64,000 nt of DNA, from NCBI GenBank assembly GCA_030424545.1, contig JAUHWL010000001.1, positions 248,001 to 312,000 of the forward strand. Direction: 5' to 3'. Shown one piece after another: positions 8,487-17,012 of the stretch (the stretch's first letter is position 1; every line of letters starts with the position of its first letter). The notes below the pieces were generated by a model. The model ran no database searches. It saw nothing but the letters and a program-made list of their open reading frames with translations, and was not told the origin of the DNA. Origin of the DNA: Bacteroidia bacterium (GTDB taxonomy: Bacteria > Bacteroidota > Bacteroidia > Flavobacteriales > Schleiferiaceae). The position numbers and the translations under genes were made by a program.

Positions 8487-10772
8487 ATGGGTTTACTTTT
8501 AACGTCTAGTTTAAGTAATAAAGCGTTTGCACAATACGTACACCCCAGCGATGAAGTGCACTATATCTGCGATGATTCCTTTGAAGTTTCGCTCCAAAAT
8601 GTAGATAACGATTACGATTTAACTTCCTTTACCAGTTTTAATTTTGACAATCCCAGTTTTGCATACGATGTGCAGCTAGGTTTACTAACCTTTACAACAG
8701 GCGGATTAATTGGCCCTGAGAGTTATGGCTTTTTTGAATTTGAATTAACCTACCAAGGTAACCAAATAGCAATTTTAACTATTTACGTACTTGATTGTTG
8801 TTTGGAGGGAATAGATTATGATTACATCATATTTAATGAAGACTATTCTAACCTTTTTACAGGCAGTCAGGTAAGCAATGCAGATTTCCTTGTATTAGAT
8901 CACTTTACTATTGATGATGATGTAACATTTTCGCAATGCAACTTTCTGTTTGGGGCCGATGCGAAAATGACAACCCAAAGTGGAACACACTTATTTTTTC
9001 TAAATACTCTTTTACAAAAGGCATGCGGGTATTGCTGGGATGGTATTTATGCAGATGGCCAAGATTCTAGAATAACCATAAGGTTTAGTGAATTGTCTGG
9101 CAGTTGCAACGGGTTTCAATTAACAAACAATGTTCTTTTTAAAAGCGTTGGTACAGATTACTTGGCCAACCAACATAGCATTTTTGGGCAGGGATATACT
9201 TTACCTGGAACATTTGCAGGTAACTCACGCTGGCATATTTTCGGAAACACCTTTGATGCCGTGGATACAATAACCCCTGTGGTTGTAGAACATCCACTAT
9301 CTACCGTGTATCAAAGCACAAACCCTTACGTTAACCACACCGCACATGTAGCAATAAACATTGCGCTTGCTGCAGAATACATCCAGATAGGTGATACAGC
9401 AAAAAGCCCAAATGTTTTTACGGGAATTGATATGTATGGAATAACGCCTAACACATCTAAAGTTAGTCTTCAAAATAACACATTTAAAGATTTAGCGTGG
9501 GGTGTCTATGCCCGTTTTAGTGATTTAATATTGGGCATAGATTCTACTACAATAATTAATCAGTTTCTAACAACAAACCCTCCTTTACCTGGTTACCCCC
9601 TTAGATATTCAGGGTTATTTACAGAGTATTGTAATCATTATATACAAAATAATTCGTTTAATTATAGTTTGATAGATATTAATAAACCAAGTAATGATTC
9701 TATTGAAGACAAAAAAGGAACATACCTAGGAGACAATTATTCATATGAAACGTTAGCCGAATTTACTGGAAATGTAAATAACATAAGTGCTTTAAATATT
9801 GAGTTGTATAATAATGCTTTAAATAATTCTCAATTTGAGTTTCGAGATATAATAACTACCAGTTTAAATGAAGGGGTTAAAATTCATAACAATTATTTTA
9901 GATCATCTGGGATTAGTACAGATAAAGCTGGAGATTATAGAGTAAAGTTTATAAACACTCCTGGAGTACGTTTTGGCGATAATATATTTTTCTATACAAC
10001 GGGGTTTCTGGGCGGACCCGTTATGGGCAAGCCTTGCATATACTTAAATAATGTACCCAATGCCCAAATAAAGCGTAATGAATTTTTATGGGCAACCAAG
10101 TGTATCTACGGAACGGGGGATTTAACAAATACCATTATAAGCTGTAACAAGTTTAGTGCATATCAATATGGTATGCAGTTTTACTCAGCCATTATTTCAG
10201 ATTTTGGTTCAGACACCGCTGGAGTAGAAAATACATTTGATATACAGGACACCATTTCTAATACATACCCAACCATTGTAGCCAACATTGAATTAAAAGA
10301 TTGCCCAACAACAACAGAACCAGAATATAATGCACAGTTTTATGCCACACAATATACCACGAATAACCCATGGTATTTTGGGCCTGGGGCGCAAAGTACA
10401 AAGGGTGTCAGATACTTAGATACACTTGGTAACGTAAGTACCAACCCTTTTTTTAGCGATCAGTTAATTAAGAATCCGAATGCGGCTTCAGGATTTATGT
10501 ATGCTTGTAATGTATTGAATAAACAAACCGTTGTATCAATATTAAGAAAAAGTGAGGTGAACATTTTTCCTAACCCTTCATCTGGTCAATTTACTTTAGA
10601 AAGTGATGTAGCCATAAAAGAGGTGAATATGTTTGATGTTAGCGGTAAAAAAGTATTTCATAGTGAGAATACTACAGTAATAAATGTTGTATTACCTGAA
10701 GGTATTTACTTTATTTATTGTACGCTTATAGATAATAATACCGTAACAAGAAAATTAATAATTGCTCATTAA
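8487..10772 (+). CDS. T9SS type A secreted parallel beta-helix protein (probably phase variable)
   Basis: At least 761 residues. The middle (about 180-600) has repeated N-x-F turns (GNTFDA, QNNTFKDL, QNNSFNYS, HNNYFRSS, KRNEFLW, SCNKFSA), as in right-handed parallel beta-helices of surface adhesins or polysaccharide-binding proteins. Residues about 690-761 are a type A T9SS sorting domain (EVNIFPNPSSGQFTL ... GIYFIYC). From the ATG at 8487 the signal peptide lacks a charged n-region (MGLLLTSSLSNKAFAQ). The upstream open frame supplies one and points to the real start at 8387 when the TACC tract has a compatible length. The next gene starts 2 bases after the stop. Confidence 0.8.
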   Translation: MGLLLTSSLSNKAFAQYVHPSDEVHYICDDSFEVSLQNVDNDYDLTSFTSFNFDNPSFAYDVQLGLLTFTTGGLIGPESYGFFEFELTYQGNQIAILTIYVLDCCLEGIDYDYIIFNEDYSNLFTGSQVSNADFLVLDHFTIDDDVTFSQCNFLFGADAKMTTQSGTHLFFLNTLLQKACGYCWDGIYADGQDSRITIRFSELSGSCNGFQLTNNVLFKSVGTDYLANQHSIFGQGYTLPGTFAGNSRWHIFGNTFDAVDTITPVVVEHPLSTVYQSTNPYVNHTAHVAINIALAAEYIQIGDTAKSPNVFTGIDMYGITPNTSKVSLQNNTFKDLAWGVYARFSDLILGIDSTTIINQFLTTNPPLPGYPLRYSGLFTEYCNHYIQNNSFNYSLIDINKPSNDSIEDKKGTYLGDNYSYETLAEFTGNVNNISALNIELYNNALNNSQFEFRDIITTSLNEGVKIHNNYFRSSGISTDKAGDYRVKFINTPGVRFGDNIFFYTTGFLGGPVMGKPCIYLNNVPNAQIKRNEFLWATKCIYGTGDLTNTIISCNKFSAYQYGMQFYSAIISDFGSDTAGVENTFDIQDTISNTYPTIVANIELKDCPTTTEPEYNAQFYATQYTTNNPWYFGPGAQSTKGVRYLDTLGNVSTNPFFSDQLIKNPNAASGFMYACNVLNKQTVVSILRKSEVNIFPNPSSGQFTLESDVAIKEVNMFDVSGKKVFHSENTTVINVVLPEGIYFIYCTLIDNNTVTRKLIIAH

Positions 10773-10774
10773 GT

Positions 10775-12304
10775 ATGTTTAAGCAAATTGTATTTGTTGC
10801 TTTGCAATTCTTAGGTGTTTGCGCTACAAGTCAAAACCTTGTGCCTAATCATGATTTTAGTGACCTAAAATCTAATATTAACAGTGTTGGATTGATAATT
10901 ATTGGAAGTGAGCCATTCCTAAACTGGAGAGCACATAAACCAAGTAATGGAGAAAGGGAGTCAAGACTTGGTTCAGTACATGATACAGCTTGTTATTTAG
11001 GCCCATGGTTTGGCGGTTGCCCAGGGTTTACAGCCAATAGCTCGGCACTAGATTTATATACGCCATTGCCGTATGAAGGAAAAGGATATAATTCACTTGT
11101 GTATTATAAGAATCCATTGTTGTATCAAGGTAGTGCACTAACATCAATAGCTTATAATCGTTTAACCGAAGTGTTAGCAAAGGACACTGCGTATTGTACT
11201 GAAATGTCGGTTCGATTTACAGATGGTAAGATCGGTATTTATTCTTGCTATACGCACAATGGCCTGGGCATGCATTTTCGACAAGACAGTGCTTTACCAT
11301 CTTCAAGGCCATGGGACGATGGTATTGTCCCTCAAGTTTCTGGTTTTGGGTACATTACCAATACAAACCATTGGCGCAAATTAAAGGGTAGTTTTACCGC
11401 GGATGGTACAGAAGAATATGTGCTGATTGGTAATTTTAATCCATTAGCTTCAGCGCCTTTGCAGATAGGAAATAATCCAGACTGTACCTCTTACGGAATA
11501 ATTTTTATGGATGCCGTTTATGTGTACAATTGCAACGACACTCTTTTTTCGGTACACCAAAAAGACACCACGGTTTGTTATGGCCAACCCGTTACCTTAA
11601 GCCCAACACGCAAAGGGTTTAAGCTGCAAGACAGCACCATAACCTACCACTGGCAAGCGCCTAGTGGTACAACTAGTACAACAGATACTTTTTTTATAGC
11701 CACAGAGCCGGGCAGCTACACCGTAGAAATTGAAATTAACAAACGGTTTACAAGCAGCACCACGTTTTATGTAAACTGGGTAGAAAAAGAGCCAGACAAC
11801 ACTTTACTAGATTCTACTTATCGTATTTGCATGGGCAAAAACATACCGCTAAGTGTGCCGCAATATACAGGGGCAAAATATAGTTGGAGCAACGGAGATA
11901 CAACAGCAGCCACCGTTTATAATGCACCCGGCAACCATATTGTAGAAATAACCACACCCTGCTGGCAACACCAAGAATATTTTACATTAGAGCAAGACCC
12001 CTGCGAAATACGTTTGTTTGTGCCCAATGCCTTTACCCCAAACGGAGACGGAAACAATGATTACTTTCAGTTTTACGGGCCAGAAGAACCCATAAAGTTG
12101 TGGGTTTTTAACCGTTGGGGCCAAACCGTTTTTTATAGCGCCAACTATAAAAACAATTGGGATGGCACCTATAATGGGGCGGTTTTACCCACAGATTCTT
12201 ATACGTATTTAATAGAATATAAAGTTGTAAATCCAAATGCTACACAACCAAACCCAGAAGGTAGTGTAAGGCAAGAGCGGGGCATTGTAAATATTTTGCC
12301 GTAA
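10775..12304 (+). CDS. T9SS type B (gliding-motility-associated C-terminal) secreted protein
   Basis: A 509-residue exported protein with signal peptide 1-19. Residues about 20-250 are a domain with many aromatic and Cys residues, opening NLVPNHDFSDLKS, as in Bacteroidota extracellular lectin-like or OmpA-associated proteins. About 255-405 are PKD/Ig-like (YHWQAPSGTTSTTDTF, YSWSNGDTTAAT). About 415-509 form the type B CHU_C sorting domain (VPNAFTPNGDGNNDYF, VFNRWGQTVF, WDGTYNG). The gene starts 2 bases after the beta-helix gene, so the pair is probably co-translated and would share its ON/OFF state at least through polarity. Confidence 0.85.
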   Translation: MFKQIVFVALQFLGVCATSQNLVPNHDFSDLKSNINSVGLIIIGSEPFLNWRAHKPSNGERESRLGSVHDTACYLGPWFGGCPGFTANSSALDLYTPLPYEGKGYNSLVYYKNPLLYQGSALTSIAYNRLTEVLAKDTAYCTEMSVRFTDGKIGIYSCYTHNGLGMHFRQDSALPSSRPWDDGIVPQVSGFGYITNTNHWRKLKGSFTADGTEEYVLIGNFNPLASAPLQIGNNPDCTSYGIIFMDAVYVYNCNDTLFSVHQKDTTVCYGQPVTLSPTRKGFKLQDSTITYHWQAPSGTTSTTDTFFIATEPGSYTVEIEINKRFTSSTTFYVNWVEKEPDNTLLDSTYRICMGKNIPLSVPQYTGAKYSWSNGDTTAATVYNAPGNHIVEITTPCWQHQEYFTLEQDPCEIRLFVPNAFTPNGDGNNDYFQFYGPEEPIKLWVFNRWGQTVFYSANYKNNWDGTYNGAVLPTDSYTYLIEYKVVNPNATQPNPEGSVRQERGIVNILP

Positions 12305-12344
12305 AAAGGAACTTTTTAATTCGGCCAAATCTATTCTGTGCAAA

Positions 12345-12506
12345 ATGTACAAAGCCAAACTTGGTTTTTATGAAACAGGTTTAGAACTGAATATAATATT
12401 TCAGTCTTTAGGTGTTGGCGCCTATTACCGCTTTGGCCCCAACCAATTGCCAGATGCGGGAGATAATTGGGCGGTTAAATTATCTTATAGTGTGTACTTG
12501 TTTTAA
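12345..12506 (+). pseudogene. Remnant of a second DUF5686 gene (3' end only)
   Basis: Bases 12352-12506 match 8102-8256, the last 155 bp of the DUF5686 gene, including the stop. The encoded 51 residues differ at only a few positions (K/I, I/L, E/D, A/G) while most DNA differences are silent, so the source was a functional paralogue under protein-level selection. An ATG at 12345 leaves a 53-codon frame, but nothing upstream resembles the rest of the gene. The TAA overlaps the stop codon of the convergent sensor-like gene. Confidence 0.85.
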
Positions 12507-13168
12507 TTTAAATGATGGTTTTGCTCTATTGGAGAAGCTATAGATTTAGAAGAAAGAATAAATATTTGTGCCAAAATGCATAGTAGAATAATAATGATGA
12601 TTTGAAAATCGCTAAGTGCATGAGCATCAACCATAGTTTTTTCAGAGTCGGAAAACAAATCTTGGCCAATGCGTAATTGTATGGCACTTAAGGTTTTTAA
12701 TTCTTGATGAACCCGTAAAAATTCGGTACGTAACAAATGCAACTCTTCGGTTTCAGGTCCACTTAAAACCACGCTGCTCTCTACAACCGTATAATTTTTT
12801 AAATGCATTTTTAATTGACCCAAGCTTTCGGTTTCGGCTTTTACCAAATAGGTAGTTTCAAAAGCAGTCAATAAAGTATCTATGGTTTGTTTATTCTGGT
12901 TTAATAAGGTTTGTGTTTCAACAACAGAGATCTTTCCTTTCGAAGCTAAAAAATCTTCTACCAATAAATGGCGCTCAAGCATTTGGTCTGCAAGCCGAAA
13001 CATTTCGTTGGCGGGCACTAATCGATCATTGTAAATAGAAGAGTTAGATTCGTTAATGGAGCTAACAAACCTACGCTCAAACAAAGTTCCGCTTAAAACT
13101 ATGATGATAAGAATCAGCAAGATTAGGGCAATTTTAATCTTGGGTTTTATCGCTAAAAAAATTTTCAT
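12503..13168 (-). CDS. Membrane four-helix-bundle sensor-like protein without output domain
   Basis: A 221-residue protein starting MKIFLAIKPK at 13168 (an upstream in-frame start at 13195 adds nine less typical residues). One membrane segment lies near residues 11-30 (IKIALILLILIIIVLSG). A largely helical periplasmic region follows (about 35-185), resembling the 4HB_MCP ligand-binding domain of chemoreceptors, then a second membrane segment about 190-210 and only about 15 cytoplasmic residues. There is no HAMP, methyl-accepting or kinase domain. Similar short proteins exist in Flavobacteria; their function is unknown. Confidence 0.65.
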   Translation of the reverse strand: MKIFLAIKPKIKIALILLILIIIVLSGTLFERRFVSSINESNSSIYNDRLVPANEMFRLADQMLERHLLVEDFLASKGKISVVETQTLLNQNKQTIDTLLTAFETTYLVKAETESLGQLKMHLKNYTVVESSVVLSGPETEELHLLRTEFLRVHQELKTLSAIQLRIGQDLFSDSEKTMVDAHALSDFQIIIIILLCILAQIFILSSKSIASPIEQNHHLN

Positions 13169-13421
13169 TTGCTTGTTTTTAAGCAGTCGTTGCAAAGGCC
13201 TTTAGAGCTCAATAATACCAAAAAAATGCTTGTTTATATAGGGGTAATTCTCTCTTGCCAAACAACTTGTTAACGCACTAATTTAAGTAAACACGTTTTT
13301 TTTAGATAAATGTGGTTAGGGTAATAAACCTACTTCAAAAATTTTACATGTAAACGCAATTAAAAACGGAGAAACTGCACATGAGTTTTGGTTTGAATAA
13401 GCCCCGTATATCTTAGAGTAA

Positions 13422-13456
13422 ATAAAAAGGCCCAAAATGTATGTTTCGGACCTTTT
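13422..13456 (-). terminator. Intrinsic terminator of the small basic-protein gene
   Basis: On the minus strand AAAAGGTCCGAAA pairs with TTTTGGGCCTTTT (13 bp with two G-U pairs, six-base loop), followed by T-rich sequence. It begins 12 bases after the stop of the 38-residue frame, which supports that frame as a real gene. Confidence 0.8.
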
Positions 13457-13468
13457 AGAAAAAACAAT

Positions 13469-13585
13469 TTATGCGACTCGAGATTTTCTTTTCTTCATTT
13501 TTTTATCCTCAAGTTTCTTTAATACTTTTAATTGTCTTTTTGCTAATAATTCTTCTTTTGTGAGCTTTTTTCGTAAAACGGCCAT
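13469..13585 (-). CDS. Small lysine-rich protein (38 aa)
   Basis: A frame of 38 codons, ATG at 13585 and TAA at 13469, encoding MAVLRKKLTKEELLAKRQ and continuing as a strongly basic amphipathic helix that ends KKRKSRVA. The leucines are spaced like a helix and nearly half the residues are Lys or Arg. It is followed directly by an intrinsic terminator on its own strand and stands alone. The charge suggests nucleic-acid or ribosome binding, but this is inference. No family is recognised. Confidence 0.55.
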   Translation of the reverse strand: MAVLRKKLTKEELLAKRQLKVLKKLEDKKMKKRKSRVA

Positions 13586-14078
13586 GATATATATCTTTAA
13601 AATTATACAATTACAACATTGTTTTGGCTCCTAATCTATACACTATTTTATGCACGAGTTTAAGCATCCTGTATGTTTAATAAGAATAGCTTCTGTAAAG
13701 GAATAATGTAAAGGAGTTGTTCAGGCACACTCGGAATGCCTGATTAATTCAGGAAGATAATTTTCCGTTTTCGAAATAAAACAAAATGTAAAAATGTACA
13801 AAACAACACACTGATTTGCGTCTCGCAGAATCTAAATAGTTGTTGTTTATTTGAATATCGCATAGTACTGAAAAGCAATAATTTAACATTCTTATTGGGC
13901 GAACATAGCCATAAAGATTGAACTAAACAAATGCGTTAAAAAACGGCACGAAACCAAGTTTAAATACCATTATAACACCCATTGGCTACGGTGCTTATTT
14001 TAATGTTTTTTTTGGAGTGAAAAAACTGAATAGGGTACTAAAACCTGTCAGGGTTGGGCGGTATAATTTTATAGCTGA
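13586..14078. other. Gene-poor 493-bp spacer
   Basis: No convincing reading frame, tRNA or riboswitch was seen. It holds a perfect small hairpin, TCAGGCA / TGCCTGA, at 13721-13743, and near its right end (about 14043-14056) half of the CCTGTCAGGGTT palindrome that recurs elsewhere in the window. Confidence 0.6.
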
Positions 14079-14633
14079 TTAAAAAGCACGCCAACAAATT
14101 TCATCTAGCTTAAAATCGTGCGGTTCGCGGGGCACAGTGGGAACTTTTTGTTGTGGATAAAAAATCCCCATTTTATAGGCTTCGGGGTGGGTGGCTAAAA
14201 AATTATCGTAGTAACCGCCACCGTAACCAAGGCGGTAATTTTGGGCATCAAAAGCAAGGCCGGGTACCACAATAAAATCGAAATGTGCGGTGTAAATATC
14301 CGGCTCCGCGGGATGTTGTGTGCCCATAATGCCGGTGCCAAGTGCGTGCATAGAATGTAAAATGCGATTTTCTAATTGGCGTTTCGGAAGTGTTTTTGGC
14401 GCTACTACGGTTTTACCTTCGGCCAACATTTTTACTATAAATGGTGTAATGACAATTTCCGTAGAAAACGGAATATATACATGTATCACCTGGGCATTTT
14501 TCTCGGCTACACGTTTTTCTAGCTGCGCGCAAATCCACGCATCGTAGGTTTTTTTTGCTTCGCGATTTACATTTCTGCGCAGGTTTTGCATTTCTGCACG
14601 CAGTGCTTTTTTTGCAGATACAATGTCGTTCAT
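14079..14633 (-). CDS. 5-formyltetrahydrofolate cyclo-ligase
   Basis: A 184-residue enzyme that uses ATP to convert 5-formyl-THF to 5,10-methenyl-THF, which returns a storage form of folate to one-carbon metabolism. It shows the N-terminal AKKALRAEM-x-LRR helix, the substrate segment PFSTEIVITPFI and the family signature DFIVVPGLAFD...RLGYGGGYYDNFL. Length is normal. It is the last gene of a probable operon: the MBL-fold gene ends 4 bases upstream of its start. The usual symbols are ygfA or fau. Confidence 0.92.
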   Translation of the reverse strand: MNDIVSAKKALRAEMQNLRRNVNREAKKTYDAWICAQLEKRVAEKNAQVIHVYIPFSTEIVITPFIVKMLAEGKTVVAPKTLPKRQLENRILHSMHALGTGIMGTQHPAEPDIYTAHFDFIVVPGLAFDAQNYRLGYGGGYYDNFLATHPEAYKMGIFYPQQKVPTVPREPHDFKLDEICWRAF

Positions 14634-14637
14634 GGTT

Positions 14638-15771
14638 TTACATGTTTTTATTTTCCCACCACAATTCTAGTGGTGGCAAGGTTTCGTCTAATTTTATTTC
14701 TTGGCCAATGCGCGGGGCAATTAGCGGCATGTGTAGCGCTTTTGCTTTTTCGCGTACGCGGATGATGGGGTCTGTCCAAGAATGAAGACTTAGCGTAAAC
14801 GCGCCCCAATGGATGGGCATCATTAATTGAGCTTTTAGATCTACTGCGGCTTGGGCAGATTCTTCGGGCATCATGTGTATTTGGGACCAGTTTTGGTTGT
14901 ATTGTCCGCATTCAATCATGGCCAAATTAAACGGGCCATATTTATCGCCAATGGCTTTAAAGTGAGGGCCGTAACCGCCATCGCCACTAAAATAAAAATT
15001 GTGGTTGTCTCCGGCAATCACCCAGCTTCCCCAAAGCGTGGTGTTTCTATCGGTTAATCCGCGGCCAGAAAAATGGCGCGATGGCACAAAAGCCAGTGTT
15101 AAATTTTCGTGTTTTATTTCTTGCCACCAATCCATTTCGTGAATGCGTTCTGGTGCAATTCCCCAAGCTAAAAAATGGGCGCCAACGCCCAGGGGCACGT
15201 AAAAATGGCGGGTTTTGTCTTTTAGTTTTTCTATCGATTCATAATCCAAGTGGTCGTAATGATCGTGCGAAATAATGATGGCGTCTACAGCCGGAATTTC
15301 TTCTATTTCTAGGGGTTTAATTTTATTGTAACGTTGGCCGCCCAGCCACGGATGTGGCGCAGGAACATCGCTAAGCATGGGGTCTAACAAAATAGTTTGT
15401 CCTTCTACTTGCAGCAAAAATGCCGAGTGCCCGAACCAAATTAACCGCGTTACTTGCTTATCGTTTACCAATTTTGTCGAGTCAATTTTATCTACGGGTA
15501 TGTAAAAATCGGGGCGCTGATTAGGCACGCCATCCCAATATTGCTTTAAGGTATTTTTTATGTTTTTAAAACTCATATCCATGGTGGTGGGTATTAAGTT
15601 TACAAAAATGCCGTCTTGGTAATGCCCTGTTTTCTGGTAGTTGGCTGTGTCTTGTTCGGTTGGTTTTCCGCCAAACTGGGGACTAAACGAAACAAATAAA
15701 ACGCCAATAAAGACAAGCAAAAATATCAAGGCGAAAAACAATTGTAGAAAGCGTTTCAAAACTTTTTTCAT
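14638..15771 (-). CDS. MBL-fold metallohydrolase, NAPE-PLD/UlaG-like
   Basis: A 377-residue protein with an N-terminal membrane anchor (about 8-30) and a metallo-beta-lactamase fold. The metal motif HxHxDH is present (SHDHYDHLD), further ligands lie in SRHFSGRG, FSGDGGYG and PIHWGAF, and the C-terminal half resembles N-acylphosphatidylethanolamine phospholipase D-like enzymes. The start codon overlaps the stop of the upstream epimerase-like gene (ATGA). The substrate is probably a phosphodiester or lactone at the membrane but cannot be named. Confidence 0.85.
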   Translation of the reverse strand: MKKVLKRFLQLFFALIFLLVFIGVLFVSFSPQFGGKPTEQDTANYQKTGHYQDGIFVNLIPTTMDMSFKNIKNTLKQYWDGVPNQRPDFYIPVDKIDSTKLVNDKQVTRLIWFGHSAFLLQVEGQTILLDPMLSDVPAPHPWLGGQRYNKIKPLEIEEIPAVDAIIISHDHYDHLDYESIEKLKDKTRHFYVPLGVGAHFLAWGIAPERIHEMDWWQEIKHENLTLAFVPSRHFSGRGLTDRNTTLWGSWVIAGDNHNFYFSGDGGYGPHFKAIGDKYGPFNLAMIECGQYNQNWSQIHMMPEESAQAAVDLKAQLMMPIHWGAFTLSLHSWTDPIIRVREKAKALHMPLIAPRIGQEIKLDETLPPLELWWENKNM

Positions 15772-16445
15772 GTGGTAGAATTGGCTAAGCGTAAGATGTC
15801 TGCTGGGTTAATTATGTTTTTATAATAGCCTTTCTGCGTGGCATTTATCATGGCTAAGCCTATTTGGGTGGTGTTAACAATGCTGTTGGGCGCCAAGCGT
15901 TTTAACCCTTTTACAAGCCAAGTAAGGTTGTTTACCAAAAATTTATAAACCTTGTTGCTGGGCTCTATTCCGCGTAGCGGGATAATGGCGCCCGGTCTAA
16001 ACATAAAGGCTTGTTTAAAGCCTAGTGCAAGAATTTTATTTTCTGTTTTGCCTTTTACTCGCGCCCACATTTGCCGACCTTTTTCGGAGCTATCGGTGCC
16101 CGCACCACTTACATAAATAAAGGTAGATTGCGGGTTTAAACGGTAAATGGTAGTTGCCAAAGCCAGCGTAAAATCGAGTGTCATTTTTGTGTAACTGGCT
16201 TCGTTGTGTTGCGTTGCGCTAACGCCCATGCTGTGGTAGCAGGCATCATATCCGCGCAGGTTTTCGGCTACAGAATCAAACTCAGAAAAATCTGTGTGTA
16301 TAAGTTCTTTTAATTTCGGATGATTTATGCCCAATGGTTTGCGGCCTACAGAAAGTACTTCGCTTATTTCTGGGTGATCTAGGCATTCTAATAAAACACC
16401 TTTGCCCACCATGCCACTGGCTCCGGTTACAATTACTTTTTTCAT
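15768..16445 (-). CDS. NAD(P)-binding epimerase/oxidoreductase-like protein
   Basis: A 225-residue Rossmann-fold protein beginning MKKVIVTGASGMVGKG at 16445, with the glycine-rich dinucleotide loop right after the start; an ATG nine codons upstream is less likely. A YVSGAGTDSSEKG stretch and a MFRPGAII segment match short atypical SDR proteins related to NAD-dependent epimerases. It is the first gene of a probable operon with the MBL hydrolase (4-base overlap) and the folate cyclo-ligase. The substrate is unknown. Confidence 0.8.
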   Translation of the reverse strand: MKKVIVTGASGMVGKGVLLECLDHPEISEVLSVGRKPLGINHPKLKELIHTDFSEFDSVAENLRGYDACYHSMGVSATQHNEASYTKMTLDFTLALATTIYRLNPQSTFIYVSGAGTDSSEKGRQMWARVKGKTENKILALGFKQAFMFRPGAIIPLRGIEPSNKVYKFLVNNLTWLVKGLKRLAPNSIVNTTQIGLAMINATQKGYYKNIINPADILRLANSTT

Positions 16446-16521
16446 TTTATTGTTTAGTTTATAATCAGCCAAAAGTGTGTTTAAAACAATAGATTTGGCT
16501 GGTTATAGCTAGGCTGTTTTT

Positions 16522-17001
16522 TTACTTGTGTAATAATATCACAATGTCTTTTTCAAGTTTTTCAGGCTTGGTGGTTGGTGCGTAACGCTTTACCGGTTTG
16601 CCATTTGGACCAATTAGAAACTTGGTAAAATTCCATTTAATGCTGCTGCCCAAGATGGATCCTTTTTCTTTTTTTAAGTATTTAAAAACAGGATGCGTGT
16701 TGGCGCCATTCACATCAACTTTTTGGGTGAGTTGAAAAGTAACTCCGTGATTGAGTTGACATTTTTCAGTCATCTCTTCATTGCTTAACGGTTCTTGGCT
16801 ACCAAATTGGTTGCACGGAAAACCAAGCACCACCAGGCCTTTGTCTTTGTAGGCTTGATGTAATATTTCTAACCCTTCAAACTGAGGTGTTAGACCGCAT
16901 TGCGTGGCGGTGTTCACAACCAAAACGGTTTTGCCTTTAAAATCGGCCATGTTTATGGGTTGGCCGTTGGGTTTTTTTGCTTGTAAATCATGAAAATTCA
17001 T
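16522..17001 (-). CDS. Glutathione peroxidase-family thiol peroxidase
   Basis: A 159-residue peroxidase that reduces hydroperoxides, in bacteria usually with thioredoxin as donor. The catalytic cysteine is in NTATQCGLT (about residue 35). The Gln of GFPCNQFG and the Trp of IKWNFTKFL complete the usual tetrad. It is the Cys form, not a selenocysteine form. The start lies 11 bases downstream of the holin-like membrane gene, so the two may be co-transcribed. Confidence 0.93.
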   Translation of the reverse strand: MNFHDLQAKKPNGQPINMADFKGKTVLVVNTATQCGLTPQFEGLEILHQAYKDKGLVVLGFPCNQFGSQEPLSNEEMTEKCQLNHGVTFQLTQKVDVNGANTHPVFKYLKKEKGSILGSSIKWNFTKFLIGPNGKPVKRYAPTTKPEKLEKDIVILLHK

Positions 17002-17012
17002 ACAGAGACTAT

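Noticed and set aside
13437-13634. Plus-strand frame of 65 codons over the small basic-protein gene
   Set aside because: It is phenylalanine-rich antisense of the Lys-rich frame and has no start signal; the minus-strand frame has the terminator.
16522-17001. Selenocysteine form of glutathione peroxidase
   Set aside because: The active-site codon encodes cysteine and there is no in-frame TGA.
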